A stretch of DNA of 64,000 bases from Alkalibacterium sp. 20 (lineage in GTDB: Bacteria; Bacillota; Bacilli; Lactobacillales; Carnobacteriaceae_A): contig NZ_LSRN01000056.1 in the NCBI RefSeq assembly GCF_001885615.1, positions 1 to 64,000 of the forward strand, read 5' to 3'. How positions within the stretch are numbered: position 1 is the first letter of the stretch; each line of letters starts with the position of its first letter. The notes beneath the pieces are model-generated. The model had not been told where the DNA came from. It saw only the letters and a program-made list of their open reading frames with translations, and searched no databases. Positions 18,743 to 28,637 of the stretch are shown one piece after another. Position numbers and translations under genes: made by a program.

Positions 18743-19084
18743 ATGACTGAGGAACACGATATTCATAAAAACCACACGCATGAGCACAGCTTAGATTGTG
18801 GACACACTAAGATCAAGCATAAGGATCACATCGACTACGTTCATAATGGACACCTGCACCACGAGCACAAAGGACATTGGGACGAATGTACCCTCGAAGT
18901 GACTGAAACCAACCCAGATGATTGTCGTCCGATGAAATGCCTTTGTAGTCACGATGATGACTGCGGGCATGAAGTAGTTCAACACAGTAATCACGTTGAT
19001 TATTTAGTCGACGGTCGCCTCCATCACGTACACGGAGAGCATTGTGACGATCACGGTCCAGTTGAGATTGTTGAAGTAAAATAA
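18743..19084 (+). CDS. Duplicated His/Cys-rich metal-binding protein
   Basis: The 113-residue soluble protein contains 23 His and 7 Cys. Two tandem units of about 45 residues share the pattern D-C-G-H-x4-H-x2-H-x-D-Y-x3-G-x-L-H-H-x-H-x2-H: residues about 18-45 and about 71-98, joined by an ECT...DDCRPMKCLCSH linker. The arrangement strongly suggests zinc, nickel or copper binding, for storage, buffering or delivery. It has an AGGAGG site, its own terminator, no signal peptide and no obvious partner gene, so its role is unknown. Confidence 0.8.
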   Translation: MTEEHDIHKNHTHEHSLDCGHTKIKHKDHIDYVHNGHLHHEHKGHWDECTLEVTETNPDDCRPMKCLCSHDDDCGHEVVQHSNHVDYLVDGRLHHVHGEHCDDHGPVEIVEVK

Positions 19085-19122
19085 CTGGAAGCTGAACTTT
19101 GAAGATGTTTTCAAAACAAAAA

Positions 19123-19167
19123 AACTCTAAACGGACATATTTACATGTCTCTCTTTAGAGTTTTTTG
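19123..19167 (+). terminator. Terminator of the His-rich gene
   Basis: AAACTCTAAA pairs with TTTAGAGTTT across a loop containing its own small stem (GACAT...ATGTC), followed by TTTT. It lies about 40 bases past the stop. Confidence 0.8.
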
Positions 19168-19337
19168 TTTCAAGACATGCATATTATTCTCATACCAGTC
19201 TGAAATATTACATTGTCTCATTTTTTGTAAGCAACACGATCGTCTTCGTATGTACAGAGGGAATAGTGCTTCTATATTGATCACATTCCCATTTTAACAG
19301 CCAAACACCTGAAAAATTCAATACTTTCTGCCTCCAT

Positions 19338-20400
19338 TTACTCTCCATCCATCTCATAGTCTGTATAAGCAGAGGTCCTGACGATCACGATATCATGATC
19401 CAAATTTATATAGAGCGCCTGCCCATATATTCCCATTGCTAAAAAGTCATTTTCCGGACCCTCCGGTATCCACCACTGATAACCATAGCCTAAAACGCTT
19501 TCTGAATTCGGATTTTCTCCCGGCATCAAATGTGCTGCATCCGTGCTGATGGAAGCTTCGATCCATTTAGCTGGAATGACTTGCCGATCCATCACGAAAC
19601 CATTATTCACGTATATTATTCCAAAGCGTGCCAAGTCTCTTAAAGTGGCGTTAAACCCTCCAAAGGCCGATTCGACTCCAGAACTGTCGACGAGCCAATG
19701 TGCGTCATTTTCCATGCCTGCTGGTTTCCACAGCTTTTCCTGTGTATATTCAAAAACATCTATTCCTGTGGCTTCGCTCAACACCATACCTAAAACTTGG
19801 GTATTAGCACTTGCATACTGATTATAGGTTCCTGGATCTCTTACTCTCTCAAAAGAAAGCACTAAATTCTCCAAGGATCCGCCTAAGCCTATTGAGCGAG
19901 CGCCCATTCGATTGACATCTGAATCTGAATCAAAATAATCTTCATTAAACTCAATTCCTGTAGACATTTGTAGCACATCTTTGATGATCACATCACAATA
20001 TCCGCTTGCCGATAAACTGGGTACGTAATCTGTCACTAAATCATATACAGTACTGATATCGCCATCTTCTACAGCAATTCCGATCAAGGCAGATATCACC
20101 GATTTGGAGACAGACCAGTTGATCATTCGATTTGTATCTGTATATCCATTAAAATACTCTTCGTACAGAATGCGATCGTTTTGAGTAATCAGCATTCCTG
20201 TTGTGCCGGTTTCATCTATAAACTCGCTGACCTTTTTGTTTTCACCTTAATAAGTATATTCTTCAGGGAGATCTCTCAAATCTTCTTCTAAAAAAATACT
20301 TTCTCACCAGTTTCCACTATTACTGTTGGAAACCGTTCATCAAGATTACGAAAATTATCATTTAACAAAGGGGGTGCATTTGTCCATAATTTATTTGCAG
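19338..20400 (-). pseudogene. Decayed serine hydrolase (beta-lactamase class C / aminohexanoate-dimer hydrolase-like)
   Basis: A readable 285-residue frame keeps the SxxK motif (NWSVSKSVISAL), YASANTQVLGMVL and YGYQWWIPEG, placing it in the beta-lactamase-related serine hydrolases. Translating upstream shows earlier parts of the same protein, so it is broken. EEYTY is followed by an in-frame TAA where GENKKVSEFIDETGTTG continues. Further upstream the frame shifts in a T-run between ETGEKVFF and FLEEDLRDLPE. The N-terminus stops at about 20400, where a second truncated gene begins on the other strand. Confidence 0.8.
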
Positions 20401-21115
20401 GTCAATTTGTGGTTCAATCTGAGATCCGCCGTACGACACCTTACCACTTCCCCCACGAGACAGCCATGGCAGGCTACTCCAATATAACGGGCGGCGATGA
20501 CAGATACTATAACAATATTTTCCTGGGAGACGATGATACACATAAAGAACCTGTCCCGATAACCTTCTTTGAGCATCTTCCGCTTAAACCCAGAGACGAG
20601 ACTGAAGAAGGCGGAAAGGCAGTCATGGACGGTGTTCCGGACGATGCGATCTGCTATCTGCATCCTGTGGGACTGGGTGGCTACAACGATCATCCTGATG
20701 TAAAAGGGAGTACAGCAAAAAAGAACTTAAGACGCTTGGAGATGCTATCTTTAAAGGAAAAGCCGTCCTCCCAGTGGCATGGACGGAAATCTATATCTTA
20801 ACAGCGCGGTTCCGGGTAGCCATGAACCTAATGCGAAAGTCGATGACCATAAAGGCATCAAAGTGGAGTTTGATCCTGAGCAAGGCAAGGTTCATGTTCA
20901 TATCGATGAACCCAAATTATTTGCCGAAGCTTCTCCAGCTGTAATCACTACTGATTTTCTAGGCAAGACCCATCACGCGGATATGAAGCATGAGCAGCCC
21001 GACAGTACCCCATATCGTTTTGAGTCCGACTTTTCGGGATAAAGAGACCAGAGGCAGATCTCACGCCCGGTCCGTTTGAAGTAACCGAGAATGGTCCCCT
21101 AGATTTTGAAATTTA
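20401..21115 (+). pseudogene. Decayed gene, possibly a carbohydrate-active beta-helix protein
   Basis: The 5' end is missing at the junction near 20400. Readable pieces run SEIRRTTPYHFPHETAMAG, YSNITGGDDRYYNNIFLGD, DDAICYLHPVGLGGYNDHP, then, after a shift in an A-run near 20720, KTLGDAIFKGKAVLP. A second shift at a C-run near 20775 leads to DGNLYLNSAVPGSHEPNAK, and a third near 21040 to IKRPEADLTPGPFEVTENG. The YYNNIF and NLYLN motifs recall right-handed beta-helix glycosidases, but this is a weak inference. The three frameshifts are clear from continuity of coding character. Confidence 0.65.
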
Positions 21116-21123
21116 GTTTATTA

Positions 21124-21162
21124 TTGAAGATCCAGTCATTATAAGTGACTGGATCTTTTATT
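21124..21162 (+). terminator. Terminator after the decayed plus-strand gene
   Basis: AAGATCCAGTCA-ttataag-TGACTGGATCTTTTATT is a strong hairpin with a T-rich tail, placed just past the last readable codon of the pseudogene. Confidence 0.8.
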
Positions 21163-21237
21163 GTGCATCTCTTCTTCTAAAAAGTATCTCTGGTGAGATT
21201 CAACAAATCCTTCTATCTTGAGAATCCTGTCTTTATA

Positions 21238-21266
21238 TTGTTCTGCCTGTACTAACATAATATTAT
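21238..21266 (+). promoter_or_regulatory. Probable promoter of the PAP2 gene
   Basis: TTGTTC, a 17-base spacer and TATTAT resemble a sigma-A promoter, 57 bases before the PAP2 start codon. Confidence 0.5.
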
Positions 21267-21323
21267 ATCCCAGTATATGTTAATATATAAGTAATTCTAT
21301 CTATTGACTAGGAGTGTAAGTGA

Positions 21324-21764
21324 ATGAATCCAAAAGTGATCAACCTGTTAAATCGTATGATTACGATTTCTGTCTATACCATTTATCCATTTGTCCTTGT
21401 TGCGCTTATTTTAACTCGTGATGAAAGAGTTTGGAGGGTTTTTCTCGCGCCTGCCATATCCTTTATCTTAGTGAGTATTTTCAGAAATTTCGTGAACGCA
21501 CCACGCCCATATGAAGTAAATGATACGAAGCCTACAATTAAAAAAGATACGAAAGGAAAATCATTTCCCAGCAGACATGTTTTCTCTGTCTTTGTCGTTG
21601 CCTCGACACTCTATTTCATTTCTCAGCCTTTAGGCATAGTTTTGATCCTTGCCGGCATTTTATTAGCTTTTATACGTGTTATCGGTGGCGTTCATTTTCC
21701 ACGAGATGTTATAGCTGGAGCCGTTATTGGAATAATATCAGGTGTATTAGGATTCTATCTCTGA
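21324..21764 (+). CDS. PAP2-family membrane phosphatase
   Basis: The 146-residue protein has about four membrane helices and the three-part phosphatidic acid phosphatase signature: APRPYE (residues about 60-66), SFPSRHVFS (about 88-96, catalytic His) and RVIGGVHFPRDVIAG (about 118-132). Small PAP2 proteins of this kind dephosphorylate undecaprenyl pyrophosphate or phosphatidyl phosphates; which applies here cannot be told. It has its own promoter-like sequence and terminator. Confidence 0.88.
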   Translation: MNPKVINLLNRMITISVYTIYPFVLVALILTRDERVWRVFLAPAISFILVSIFRNFVNAPRPYEVNDTKPTIKKDTKGKSFPSRHVFSVFVVASTLYFISQPLGIVLILAGILLAFIRVIGGVHFPRDVIAGAVIGIISGVLGFYL

Positions 21765-21784
21765 ATCGTATTGAGTGAAACATA

Positions 21785-21826
21785 TTAAAAAAGACAGCGT
21801 CGATTAATCGACGCTGTCTTTTTTAA
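21785..21826. terminator. Bidirectional terminator, PAP2 / sugar dehydrogenase
   Basis: AAAAAAGACAGCGTCGAT-TA-ATCGACGCTGTCTTTTTT is a near-perfect palindrome between two convergent genes and serves both. Confidence 0.9.
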
Positions 21827-21864
21827 TATTACCGACCGGTCTGTCAAGCACCCTACATCGTCAT

Positions 21865-23013
21865 TTAATCCTGAATGGAGAACCGATACAGTTTGTCGTC
21901 ATTTTCTTCTGGGTCACCCCGTCCGTCTGTATTATTGCTGATGAAATAAAGCATATCATCTTCTATCAGCACATCCCTGATCCGGCCGAATCCAGTTACT
22001 TCTTCTCCCTGCTCGCCGGTTTCAAGGTCAAATTCAAATACAGCACCGCCTCTTAATCCCGCGACATAAATTCTGCCATCGTAATAGGCCATTCCAGATG
22101 GGGCCCATGTCTCTGAATCTCCAGAGGTGAAGAGAGGCGAGATCATACCCTCTTGTTCCTCTTCTCCTTCAATGATCGGCCAGCCGTAATTCTGACCGGC
22201 TTCAATCAGGTTGACTTCGTCATTTGCTGTACTACCGTGCTCACTTGAATACATTTTGCCATCAGACGACCAGGTAAGCCCCTGAGGGTTTCGGTGTCCA
22301 TAGCTGTATACATAGGAATCGGCAAAGGGATTGTCATCCGGGATCGAGCCATCACGGTTCATTCTTAAAATTTTCCCATTTAATGAATCAGGATCCTGTG
22401 CAAGATCAGGTACAGCCGCATCACCCGTCGTTGCGTAGAGCATGTCATCAGGTCCAATCTTTAGTCGGCCGCCATGATGAACCCTTCCACTAGGGATTTC
22501 ATCAAGCAGTACGCTGTCCTCCTGCCAAACGTCTTCGTTTAAAGTCAAAGTAATGATACGGTTCAGAGGTCCATTGCTGTCTTCATAGGTGTAATACGCA
22601 TATGCCAGGTTGTTTTGCGAAAATTCCGGATCGAGTACAAATCCTAATAAGCCTGCTTCCGGAACAGAAGAAACGTCCATTTCCAGCTCCACATCTTGCC
22701 TGACAGTTTCTCCATTTTCAATTCGTGTGATATATCCAGGTCTCTCTGTCAAGAAGAAAGTATCTCCCTCTTTTTCAATCGACCAGGGTATCTCGAGGTT
22801 TTCAGCAACTATTTCCGGTTCGTCAATGATTTCTTCCTGCTCTTGTTCTTCCTGTTCTTCTCGCTCTTCCGGCCCTTCCGGTTCTTCCTGCCCATCATTT
22901 TCCTGTTCAGTTGAAGTGATGTCCGGGTCAGTTGTAACAGGTGCTTCATCAGTATCAGCACATCCAGAAACTAGAATCACTAAAAACAGACATAACATAC
23001 TGAATTTTTTCAT
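21865..23013 (-). CDS. PQQ-dependent sugar dehydrogenase-like lipoprotein
   Basis: The 382-residue protein has a lipoprotein signal (VILVSGC) and a strongly acidic linker to about residue 65, then a six-bladed glucose/sorbosone dehydrogenase domain. Characteristic pieces are LEIPWSIEKEGDTFFLTER, RVHHGGRLKIGPDDMLYATTGD near residue 180, YSYGHRNPQGLTW and SEHGSTANDEVNLIEAGQNYGWP. The family oxidises aldoses with PQQ, but many Gram-positive members have no known PQQ supply, so real substrate and cofactor use are uncertain. Confidence 0.85.
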   Translation of the reverse strand: MKKFSMLCLFLVILVSGCADTDEAPVTTDPDITSTEQENDGQEEPEGPEEREEQEEQEQEEIIDEPEIVAENLEIPWSIEKEGDTFFLTERPGYITRIENGETVRQDVELEMDVSSVPEAGLLGFVLDPEFSQNNLAYAYYTYEDSNGPLNRIITLTLNEDVWQEDSVLLDEIPSGRVHHGGRLKIGPDDMLYATTGDAAVPDLAQDPDSLNGKILRMNRDGSIPDDNPFADSYVYSYGHRNPQGLTWSSDGKMYSSEHGSTANDEVNLIEAGQNYGWPIIEGEEEQEGMISPLFTSGDSETWAPSGMAYYDGRIYVAGLRGGAVFEFDLETGEQGEEVTGFGRIRDVLIEDDMLYFISNNTDGRGDPEENDDKLYRFSIQD

Positions 23014-23059
23014 TCTTATACACCTTCTTCCTTATCGTTTCTATTGGCGATAGGAGTCC

Positions 23060-23743
23060 TTAAATTAAACCAAATAAGATAAACCCAACGGTGTTAATTG
23101 CAAAATTAGCAAACATATGTACAAGCCACGATGGATATATATTCTCAGACTTTTCATTTAAATAATTAAAGATACAGCCCCCAGCGAACAGGCCCGTCAT
23201 GGCTAACAAATAAATACTCCAATGGAACCATCCACTTGTCATACCTACATGATATAACGCAAACAATAAAGAACTGAATACATAGGCAAAGAGGCGACTA
23301 GTGTTTTCCTTCAAAATTAAAAAAGCGAAACCACGAAAGAAAAATTCTTCCAGCAAAGAATTAACTAGAGAGATATAAATGGCAACATATACAAAATTAT
23401 GTTCAGTGACACCAATATTGTCAGTTAAAGACTCACGAATTGAAGATAAATCAATATGGTCTTTTAAAAAAATATACGCAAGTAAGATAATAGAGTAAAC
23501 TCCAACACCCAGTAAAAATGCAAATATAAAATCTGACTTTCTAGGAATAAACAGTTTTTTTAAACGACTATATTGATCTTTATACCTAAGAAAGTACCCC
23601 ATAGGAACAAATGAGAACAGAAAGATTTTCACAATTGATTTGTACAGATAGGGCAATTGAACAAATCCGTCTATTACACTCATCCCTAAAGCTGATAGTG
23701 TGATAGTAAGAATCAAGAATACACTTTTTCTATTTATTTTCAT
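23060..23743 (-). CDS. CPBP-family intramembrane metalloprotease
   Basis: The 227-residue protein has about six membrane helices and the CPBP (CAAX protease / Abi) motifs: LLEEFFFRGF with the EE-x3-R site near residue 130, FALYHVG near 160 and a late WLVHMFANF. Members cleave membrane-embedded substrates or act in bacteriocin self-immunity. A second, truncated CPBP gene occurs at 26425-26695. Confidence 0.85.
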   Translation of the reverse strand: MKINRKSVFLILTITLSALGMSVIDGFVQLPYLYKSIVKIFLFSFVPMGYFLRYKDQYSRLKKLFIPRKSDFIFAFLLGVGVYSIILLAYIFLKDHIDLSSIRESLTDNIGVTEHNFVYVAIYISLVNSLLEEFFFRGFAFLILKENTSRLFAYVFSSLLFALYHVGMTSGWFHWSIYLLAMTGLFAGGCIFNYLNEKSENIYPSWLVHMFANFAINTVGFILFGLI

Positions 23744-24129
23744 AGTATGAAACTCCTTTTACAACAAATCAATCATTTTTAGTTACTTTAAGTACTGATT
23801 TATTTTAGCGGATACACTTTAGCTCCCATAACCTAAATAAATCAGATATCGGAACTTCTTTTCTGTAACACCACTATAAAAAGAATCCACACTAAAAAAC
23901 ACTGCTTTTTTAGTGTGGAGCTTAGTGGTATTTTATTCTATAGAAAAAGGTATTAGCTAACTAAACTAAGAATCTAAATTAAAAATGATATAAGTAAAAA
24001 TTTTAGTCACTCATCGTTTTCAGCCAACTGGTTGCACGGTCAAAAACTGCAGAAAAGGACACTTCTAGAGCATAGCTCTTTTTATAGAATGTCTTGCTTA
24101 TTCTTTAACTTTATCCCTAATCTTACACT
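23744..24129. other. Intergenic region with a perfect hairpin
   Basis: A perfect 13-base stem at 23887-23918 (CCACACTAAAAAA, 6-base loop, complement) is followed on the minus strand by ATTCTTTTTATAG and could terminate degV transcription from 24130. A smaller hairpin near 24064 (AGAGCATAGCTCTTTTT) has its T-run on the plus strand. No gene was seen. Confidence 0.5.
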
Positions 24130-24990
24130 TTAATCAGTAATTTTTTCAATCCCTGCGATGCCAATTGCTCCAGGACCGCCATGACTGGAAATCACAGCAC
24201 CCGCCTTCATCCAGCTGGCTTTTTGAATACCGTTTTCTCTCAGCAGATCGAAAACCATCTCTTTCTGACTGTCTTCAACACCCGGAGCACCTACTATTAG
24301 AACGCTATCAGGGTCAATGTTATAGTTTTTGAAAAAATTATTAACCATCTTTTTTAAGCAGTTATCAAAAGATCCACGGTATTTCGCTCCAGAGACCAAG
24401 TACCCGTTTTCTAATTTAATTGATGGCTGAATCTTCAACAAATTTGCCCCGTGAAAAGCCAGATTTGAGACGCGGCCGCCAGCTTTTAAATATTGCAGTG
24501 TTTTAGGCAGAAAAACCATGCGGGTGCGTTCTCTAATATCTTCGACAAAAGCAATAATTGCTTCAGGACTTGTATTAGGATTATCTTCAATGAATTGAGC
24601 TGTCGCTTTAACAACAGCCGCTGCTCCGATAGATACATGCTTGGAATCTACAAGGTAGACGTTTTTAAAATCTTGAGCTGCAATGTTTGCTGCATTGAAG
24701 GAAACTGTTGTTACTGCAGAATATCCGATGTGGATGATATATGCATCTGGATGTTCAGCAAAAACTTGCTTGAAAACTTCGGCATTATCTTGTGGAGAAG
24801 TACCTGATGTTTTAGGTAGATTTTCTGTTTTCTCATAATAATCAAAAGCTTTCTGAACATCAAAACTACCATCAGAATACGTTTGATCTCCCATTGTTAC
24901 ATGCATCGGAATGACTTGTATATTATAGCGACCGATTATTTCTTTAGATAGATCTGAACCACTTTCAGTTGTAATAATATATTTATTCAT
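24130..24990 (-). CDS. DegV-family fatty-acid-binding protein
   Basis: The 286-residue EDD-fold protein opens with IITTESGSDLSKEII and carries LPKTSGTSPQDNAEVF, YLVDSKHVSIGAAAVVK, FLPKTLQYLKAGGRVS and a late SSHGGPGAIGIAG. These match DegV proteins, which bind a fatty acid between two domains (FakB proteins present it to the FakA kinase). Whether this copy partners FakA is unknown. Monocistronic. Confidence 0.9.
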   Translation of the reverse strand: MNKYIITTESGSDLSKEIIGRYNIQVIPMHVTMGDQTYSDGSFDVQKAFDYYEKTENLPKTSGTSPQDNAEVFKQVFAEHPDAYIIHIGYSAVTTVSFNAANIAAQDFKNVYLVDSKHVSIGAAAVVKATAQFIEDNPNTSPEAIIAFVEDIRERTRMVFLPKTLQYLKAGGRVSNLAFHGANLLKIQPSIKLENGYLVSGAKYRGSFDNCLKKMVNNFFKNYNIDPDSVLIVGAPGVEDSQKEMVFDLLRENGIQKASWMKAGAVISSHGGPGAIGIAGIEKITD

Positions 24991-25061
24991 AATTAACCTC
25001 CATTATTTTGGTAGATTATAGTTCCTCTACTGACTTTAGGCTTCATTTGTTTTCAGTATAA

Positions 25062-25303
25062 TCATTGTACTATATATAATTTAAAATATATACTCAACTT
25101 TTCGATACTATCTTTCAGGGCCTTCTGTTGAGAAAACACTTTACAATCTTCCTCCTCCATATTTTCTAAATCAGTTGATCCATAAACACAATTCATGAGT
25201 ACTTCTTCTAAACTATCATAATAAAGTGTTAAAAATCTGGAATAGTTCCAGTCCAGCCACAGTTCATTTGAGTTCTTAATTCGTCAAACACTTTACTTGT
25301 CAT
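25062..25303 (-). pseudogene. Small frameshifted ORF of unknown function
   Basis: ATG with an AAAGAGG site starts MTSKVFDELR. After one shift near 25275 the coding character continues as NSNELWLDWNYSRFLTL, YYDSLEEVLMNCVYGSTD and LENMEEEDCKVFSQQK, ending SIYFKLYIVQ at a TGA. The intact form would be an acidic, Trp/Tyr-rich protein of about 80 residues. The length of 242 bases is not a multiple of three, which confirms the break if this is one gene. No family is recognised. Confidence 0.45.
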
Positions 25304-25460
25304 ATTGTTATTTAACCTCTTTTTAAACTTTGTTATTTATATAATGCTTTCCAGTTTCTAAACCTCTGTTTTATAATAGTCTATACTATTATATTATAAC
25401 TTAAATATTACCAATAACAATGAATAATTGGACAGAACATATTCTAATTAACACAAATTA

Positions 25461-25501
25461 TAAGACCCCTGAAAACGTAGATGACGTTTTCAGGGGTCTT
25501 A
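25461..25501. terminator. Hairpin at the left edge of the decayed island
   Basis: TAAGACCCCTGAAAACGT-agatg-ACGTTTTCAGGGGTCTTA is a near-perfect 18-base stem. It lies 10 bases past the RlmD-like tail relic on the minus strand and is related in sequence to the hairpin at 12914-12951. Confidence 0.7.
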
Positions 25502-25510
25502 TGATTATAA

Positions 25511-25645
25511 TTATTTAGTTAATAACGTAACACTCTCCACGTGGCTCGATTTGATAGCATTGATGTCAACGGGTAATTTTTTACCCGACTTATGCGGGAA
25601 CAAATCAATCGGTTTTTCGAGTTTTTTACGAAAAGCGACGTTCAA
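25511..25645 (-). pseudogene. 44-codon relic with an RlmD-like C-terminal tail
   Basis: A TTG-started frame of 44 codons carries IDLFPHKSGKKLP and ends DINAIKSSHVESVTLLTK. The end resembles the RlmD C-terminus in this window (VDMFPQTSHVETVVLMSR). A neighbouring frame just upstream also reads KKVDMFP before a stop. It is most simply a scrambled remnant of the 3' end of an RlmD-like methyltransferase gene, about 5 kb from the intact rlmD. The gap between them is filled by the rhomboid and hsdM island. Confidence 0.4.
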
Positions 25646-25700
25646 GGGAACATATCAACTTTCTTCGCTTCTATAAAATTGTAGCCAGCATATCTCGCTG

Positions 25701-26309
25701 TCATTTAGATTTTATATTTCCTTTGTTTTTAATACAATATCCAGAAATTAGTCCCACAAAAATTCCTGTGAGATGAGCAACACCACTATCTAATGATTGA
25801 GGAATTACAATTGCAGAAAATACACTAAAGATAATCAAAGCTAATACCCACCACATAGCCTTCGATTTTAGTATTACTGTACTAGGGCGCATAACTGCGA
25901 ATGCAGAGACTACTCCCATAACGGCTGCAGAAGCCCCCGCTATAAGCCCTGGTCGCTCAATTACTAATCCGGTAAGTGGAAATGCCAGACTACCCATCAG
26001 CCCTGCTATCAAATAGACCATTACTACTGTTTTTGCGTTTGTAATCTTTTCTACTCTTGAACCAAAATAGAAAAATAAACCCATATTTAAAATTATGTGA
26101 ATGAGTACTTGATGTGAGAAAAACACAGTAACTAATGTCCAAGGTTTTTCTAGTATCAAAGATATCTCATGATTCAACAATAATTTCGCTCCAAGGCTAG
26201 GAATTATATTTATAGCGATAAATATAATTATATTTATCGCTATAATCACTAACGTCCCTTGTCCATCACGAATAATTTCTTTGTACTTGTTTACCATCTT
26301 TTCATTCAT
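25701..26309 (-). CDS. Rhomboid-family intramembrane serine protease
   Basis: The 202-residue protein has about six membrane helices. The catalytic Ser lies in GLIAGASAAVMG near residue 120 and the catalytic His in GVAHLTGIFVG near residue 185. The loop region HIILNMGLFFYFG fits the rhomboid HxxxN pattern. Length matches minimal bacterial rhomboids. It has a GGAGG site. The substrate is unknown, and it sits in the accessory island beside gene fragments but appears intact. Confidence 0.85.
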   Translation of the reverse strand: MNEKMVNKYKEIIRDGQGTLVIIAINIIIFIAINIIPSLGAKLLLNHEISLILEKPWTLVTVFFSHQVLIHIILNMGLFFYFGSRVEKITNAKTVVMVYLIAGLMGSLAFPLTGLVIERPGLIAGASAAVMGVVSAFAVMRPSTVILKSKAMWWVLALIIFSVFSAIVIPQSLDSGVAHLTGIFVGLISGYCIKNKGNIKSK

Positions 26310-26424
26310 CTTTAATCCTCCTATTATATTTTCTTATGTAGCACTTTTGTATCATTTTTACCAATGGGAAGAGTGTTACACATTCTTAAGCCTGATATTA
26401 CATTATTTTTACTCATAGGTCGCA

Positions 26425-26695
26425 TTAATAAAAATTACCCAGCAAGAATATAGTAGAAAAAATAACGACATCCTGCATAAAGTGTATAATCCATGATGAA
26501 GCAAAACCTTTTGTTTCATACATACTTCTAGACAAATACCATCCAAGAAGAACACTCATTACAACACCTACAATTCCACTGGGGGCTCCATAAAAATGGG
26601 CTATACCAAATATCATTGCAGCTATAAATATTGCCTGACTCTTTGGTAAAACATTTTTTAACGATCCTAATATAGCACTTCTAAACACAACCCCT
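26425..26695 (-). pseudogene. 5'-truncated CPBP metalloprotease
   Basis: Only the C-terminal half of a CPBP protease is present: SEGVVFRSAILGSLKN (the end of the EE-x3-R motif without its first Glu), FGIAHFYGAPSG and SSWIIHFMQDVV. An in-frame stop lies immediately upstream, where the sequence joins the truncated end of hsdM. The junction near 26695 looks like a deletion or recombination point inside both genes. Confidence 0.8.
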
Positions 26696-28637
26696 TCAGA
26701 TTTCAGTTAATCTTTTTTCAATTGTCTTAAGTTCTTCTAAATCTTCAGTAAGAATTTCTCTCTGAACTAAATCAAAAGGCAGTATATGACCCCTCCATCC
26801 ATCTTGTACTTCTGGAATTTCGTCATCATTAGCTTCTTTCTTTTTTGCAACCATATTAGGTTCTACTTGGTTTATAACCTCAAACCCTTCTGACTGAATC
26901 ATTTCCAAATCTGTAGAAACCACATCCCAATTATCCGAAAGAATCTGATATGCTTTATACTTGTCAGCAAGTTTCACATTTTCTATTCTTGAGAAAATGT
27001 GAAACTTATTTTTTCTTGCTCTTGCTCAACTGATACATCAAGAATCCCTTCAATCAAATCATTTTTGAGTTCGTCATATAAGCTACTAAATTCATTAAAG
27101 ATTACCTGTTTATAGTTTCCCAATGACTCGTGAGAGGTTATAGCCGCTTCGATATCATCATGCTTTATAACCACATATTGATCAGATATTTTCTCAAAAA
27201 TTGCTTCCTTGAGTTCAGGAAACACCTCCCAATACTCTAATAGTTGATCAACTTCCTTTATAGGGATTCCTCCAAACATAGTTGCATGAATATCCCAACT
27301 TTCTGCAGGTTTTATAGAATCAACATAGCGCGATATATTAAGGTTATAACTATTTTCACTAATGGTTTCTTTAGAAACAAGAGCAGAATACTTTTCAACA
27401 GATGCTCTGCTCTTAACAGTATCAGCAATTTTTTTAATGTCACATGGTCTCAATTTGTTGTTATTTCCTGATTTTTCAAACCCTTTAGATGCGTCTATAA
27501 TCAACACGTCTGAAGTAGGTCGATTTCTTTTCAGAACCATAACGATAGTAGGAATCCCTGTACCAAAAAAATATTTGATGGTAAACCAATAATTGTATCA
27601 ATGTTATTTTTTTCTATAAGATTCTCTCTGATCTTTCCTTCGTCTCCACCTCTAAAAAGAACACCATGAGGAAGAACGATTGTCATGATACCATCGTCCT
27701 CTAAGTGATACAGATCATGCAATAAAAATGCATAATCAGCCTTACTCTTCGGTGCAATACCATAGTTTTTGTAACGAGCATCAAATTCTTTATCTGAAGG
27801 ATCCCATTTTTGAGAGTAAGGTGGATTAGACACAACGGCATCCGCTCTTATCAGTTTGTATGTTTTATCCTTATCGGTATCCTCAAAAAAAGGCCAATCA
27901 TCTTCTAATGTATCACCATTTCTTACATTGATATTTGCGGGACTAATCCCTCTCATAACCAAGTTCATTCTTGTAAGATTGTAAGTATTTTCTTTAAGTT
28001 CCTGTGCGTAATAATCTATCTTGTTTTCTCCTTCTAAAAATTTAGCAACGGAGTTGCCGATATTGATCCATAACGATCCCGATCCAGATGTAGGGTCATA
28101 TATCTTGATTTGCTTTCTATCTTTTAAATGTTCCGCGACAATTTCCGACATTAAAACAGAAACTTCATGTGGAGTATAGAATTCTCCAGCTTTTTTTCCT
28201 GCATTGTCAGCAAACATACTAATAAGATATTCATAAATGAAACCGAGAACATCATAGTCCTGCTTTCCATCCATAGGGATTTTTCTTATAAGCTTAAGAA
28301 GGCTTTTAACGGCTTTTGTTTGTGCCTGTGCTGTTTCTCCAAGTTTTGATAAACCGGTCTGTAATGTGTTGAAAATTTTCTCAAATACTTTTTTATACGC
28401 ATCATCAATGTTGCGATCGAAAGCGGATAATGCATCTCTGACATTCGATATATCAAAGTCATTACCTTTTGCCAGCCAAGTAGAGAAGAGATTTTCATAC
28501 GCAATAAAATAACCCAAATTTTCTCTTACATGAGTTGCATACTTAACATCATCTTCATTTACTTTTTCCATGTCAGCATCAGTTAACTTTTCTTTCCTAA
28601 ATAAAGCAATCTCTTTTTCTGATAAAAATTTATAGAA

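Noticed and set aside
26983-27540. Separate 185-residue gene
   Set aside because: Its sequence continues HsdM after a one-base loss in a T-run; it is the C-terminal part of the pseudogene, not an independent gene.
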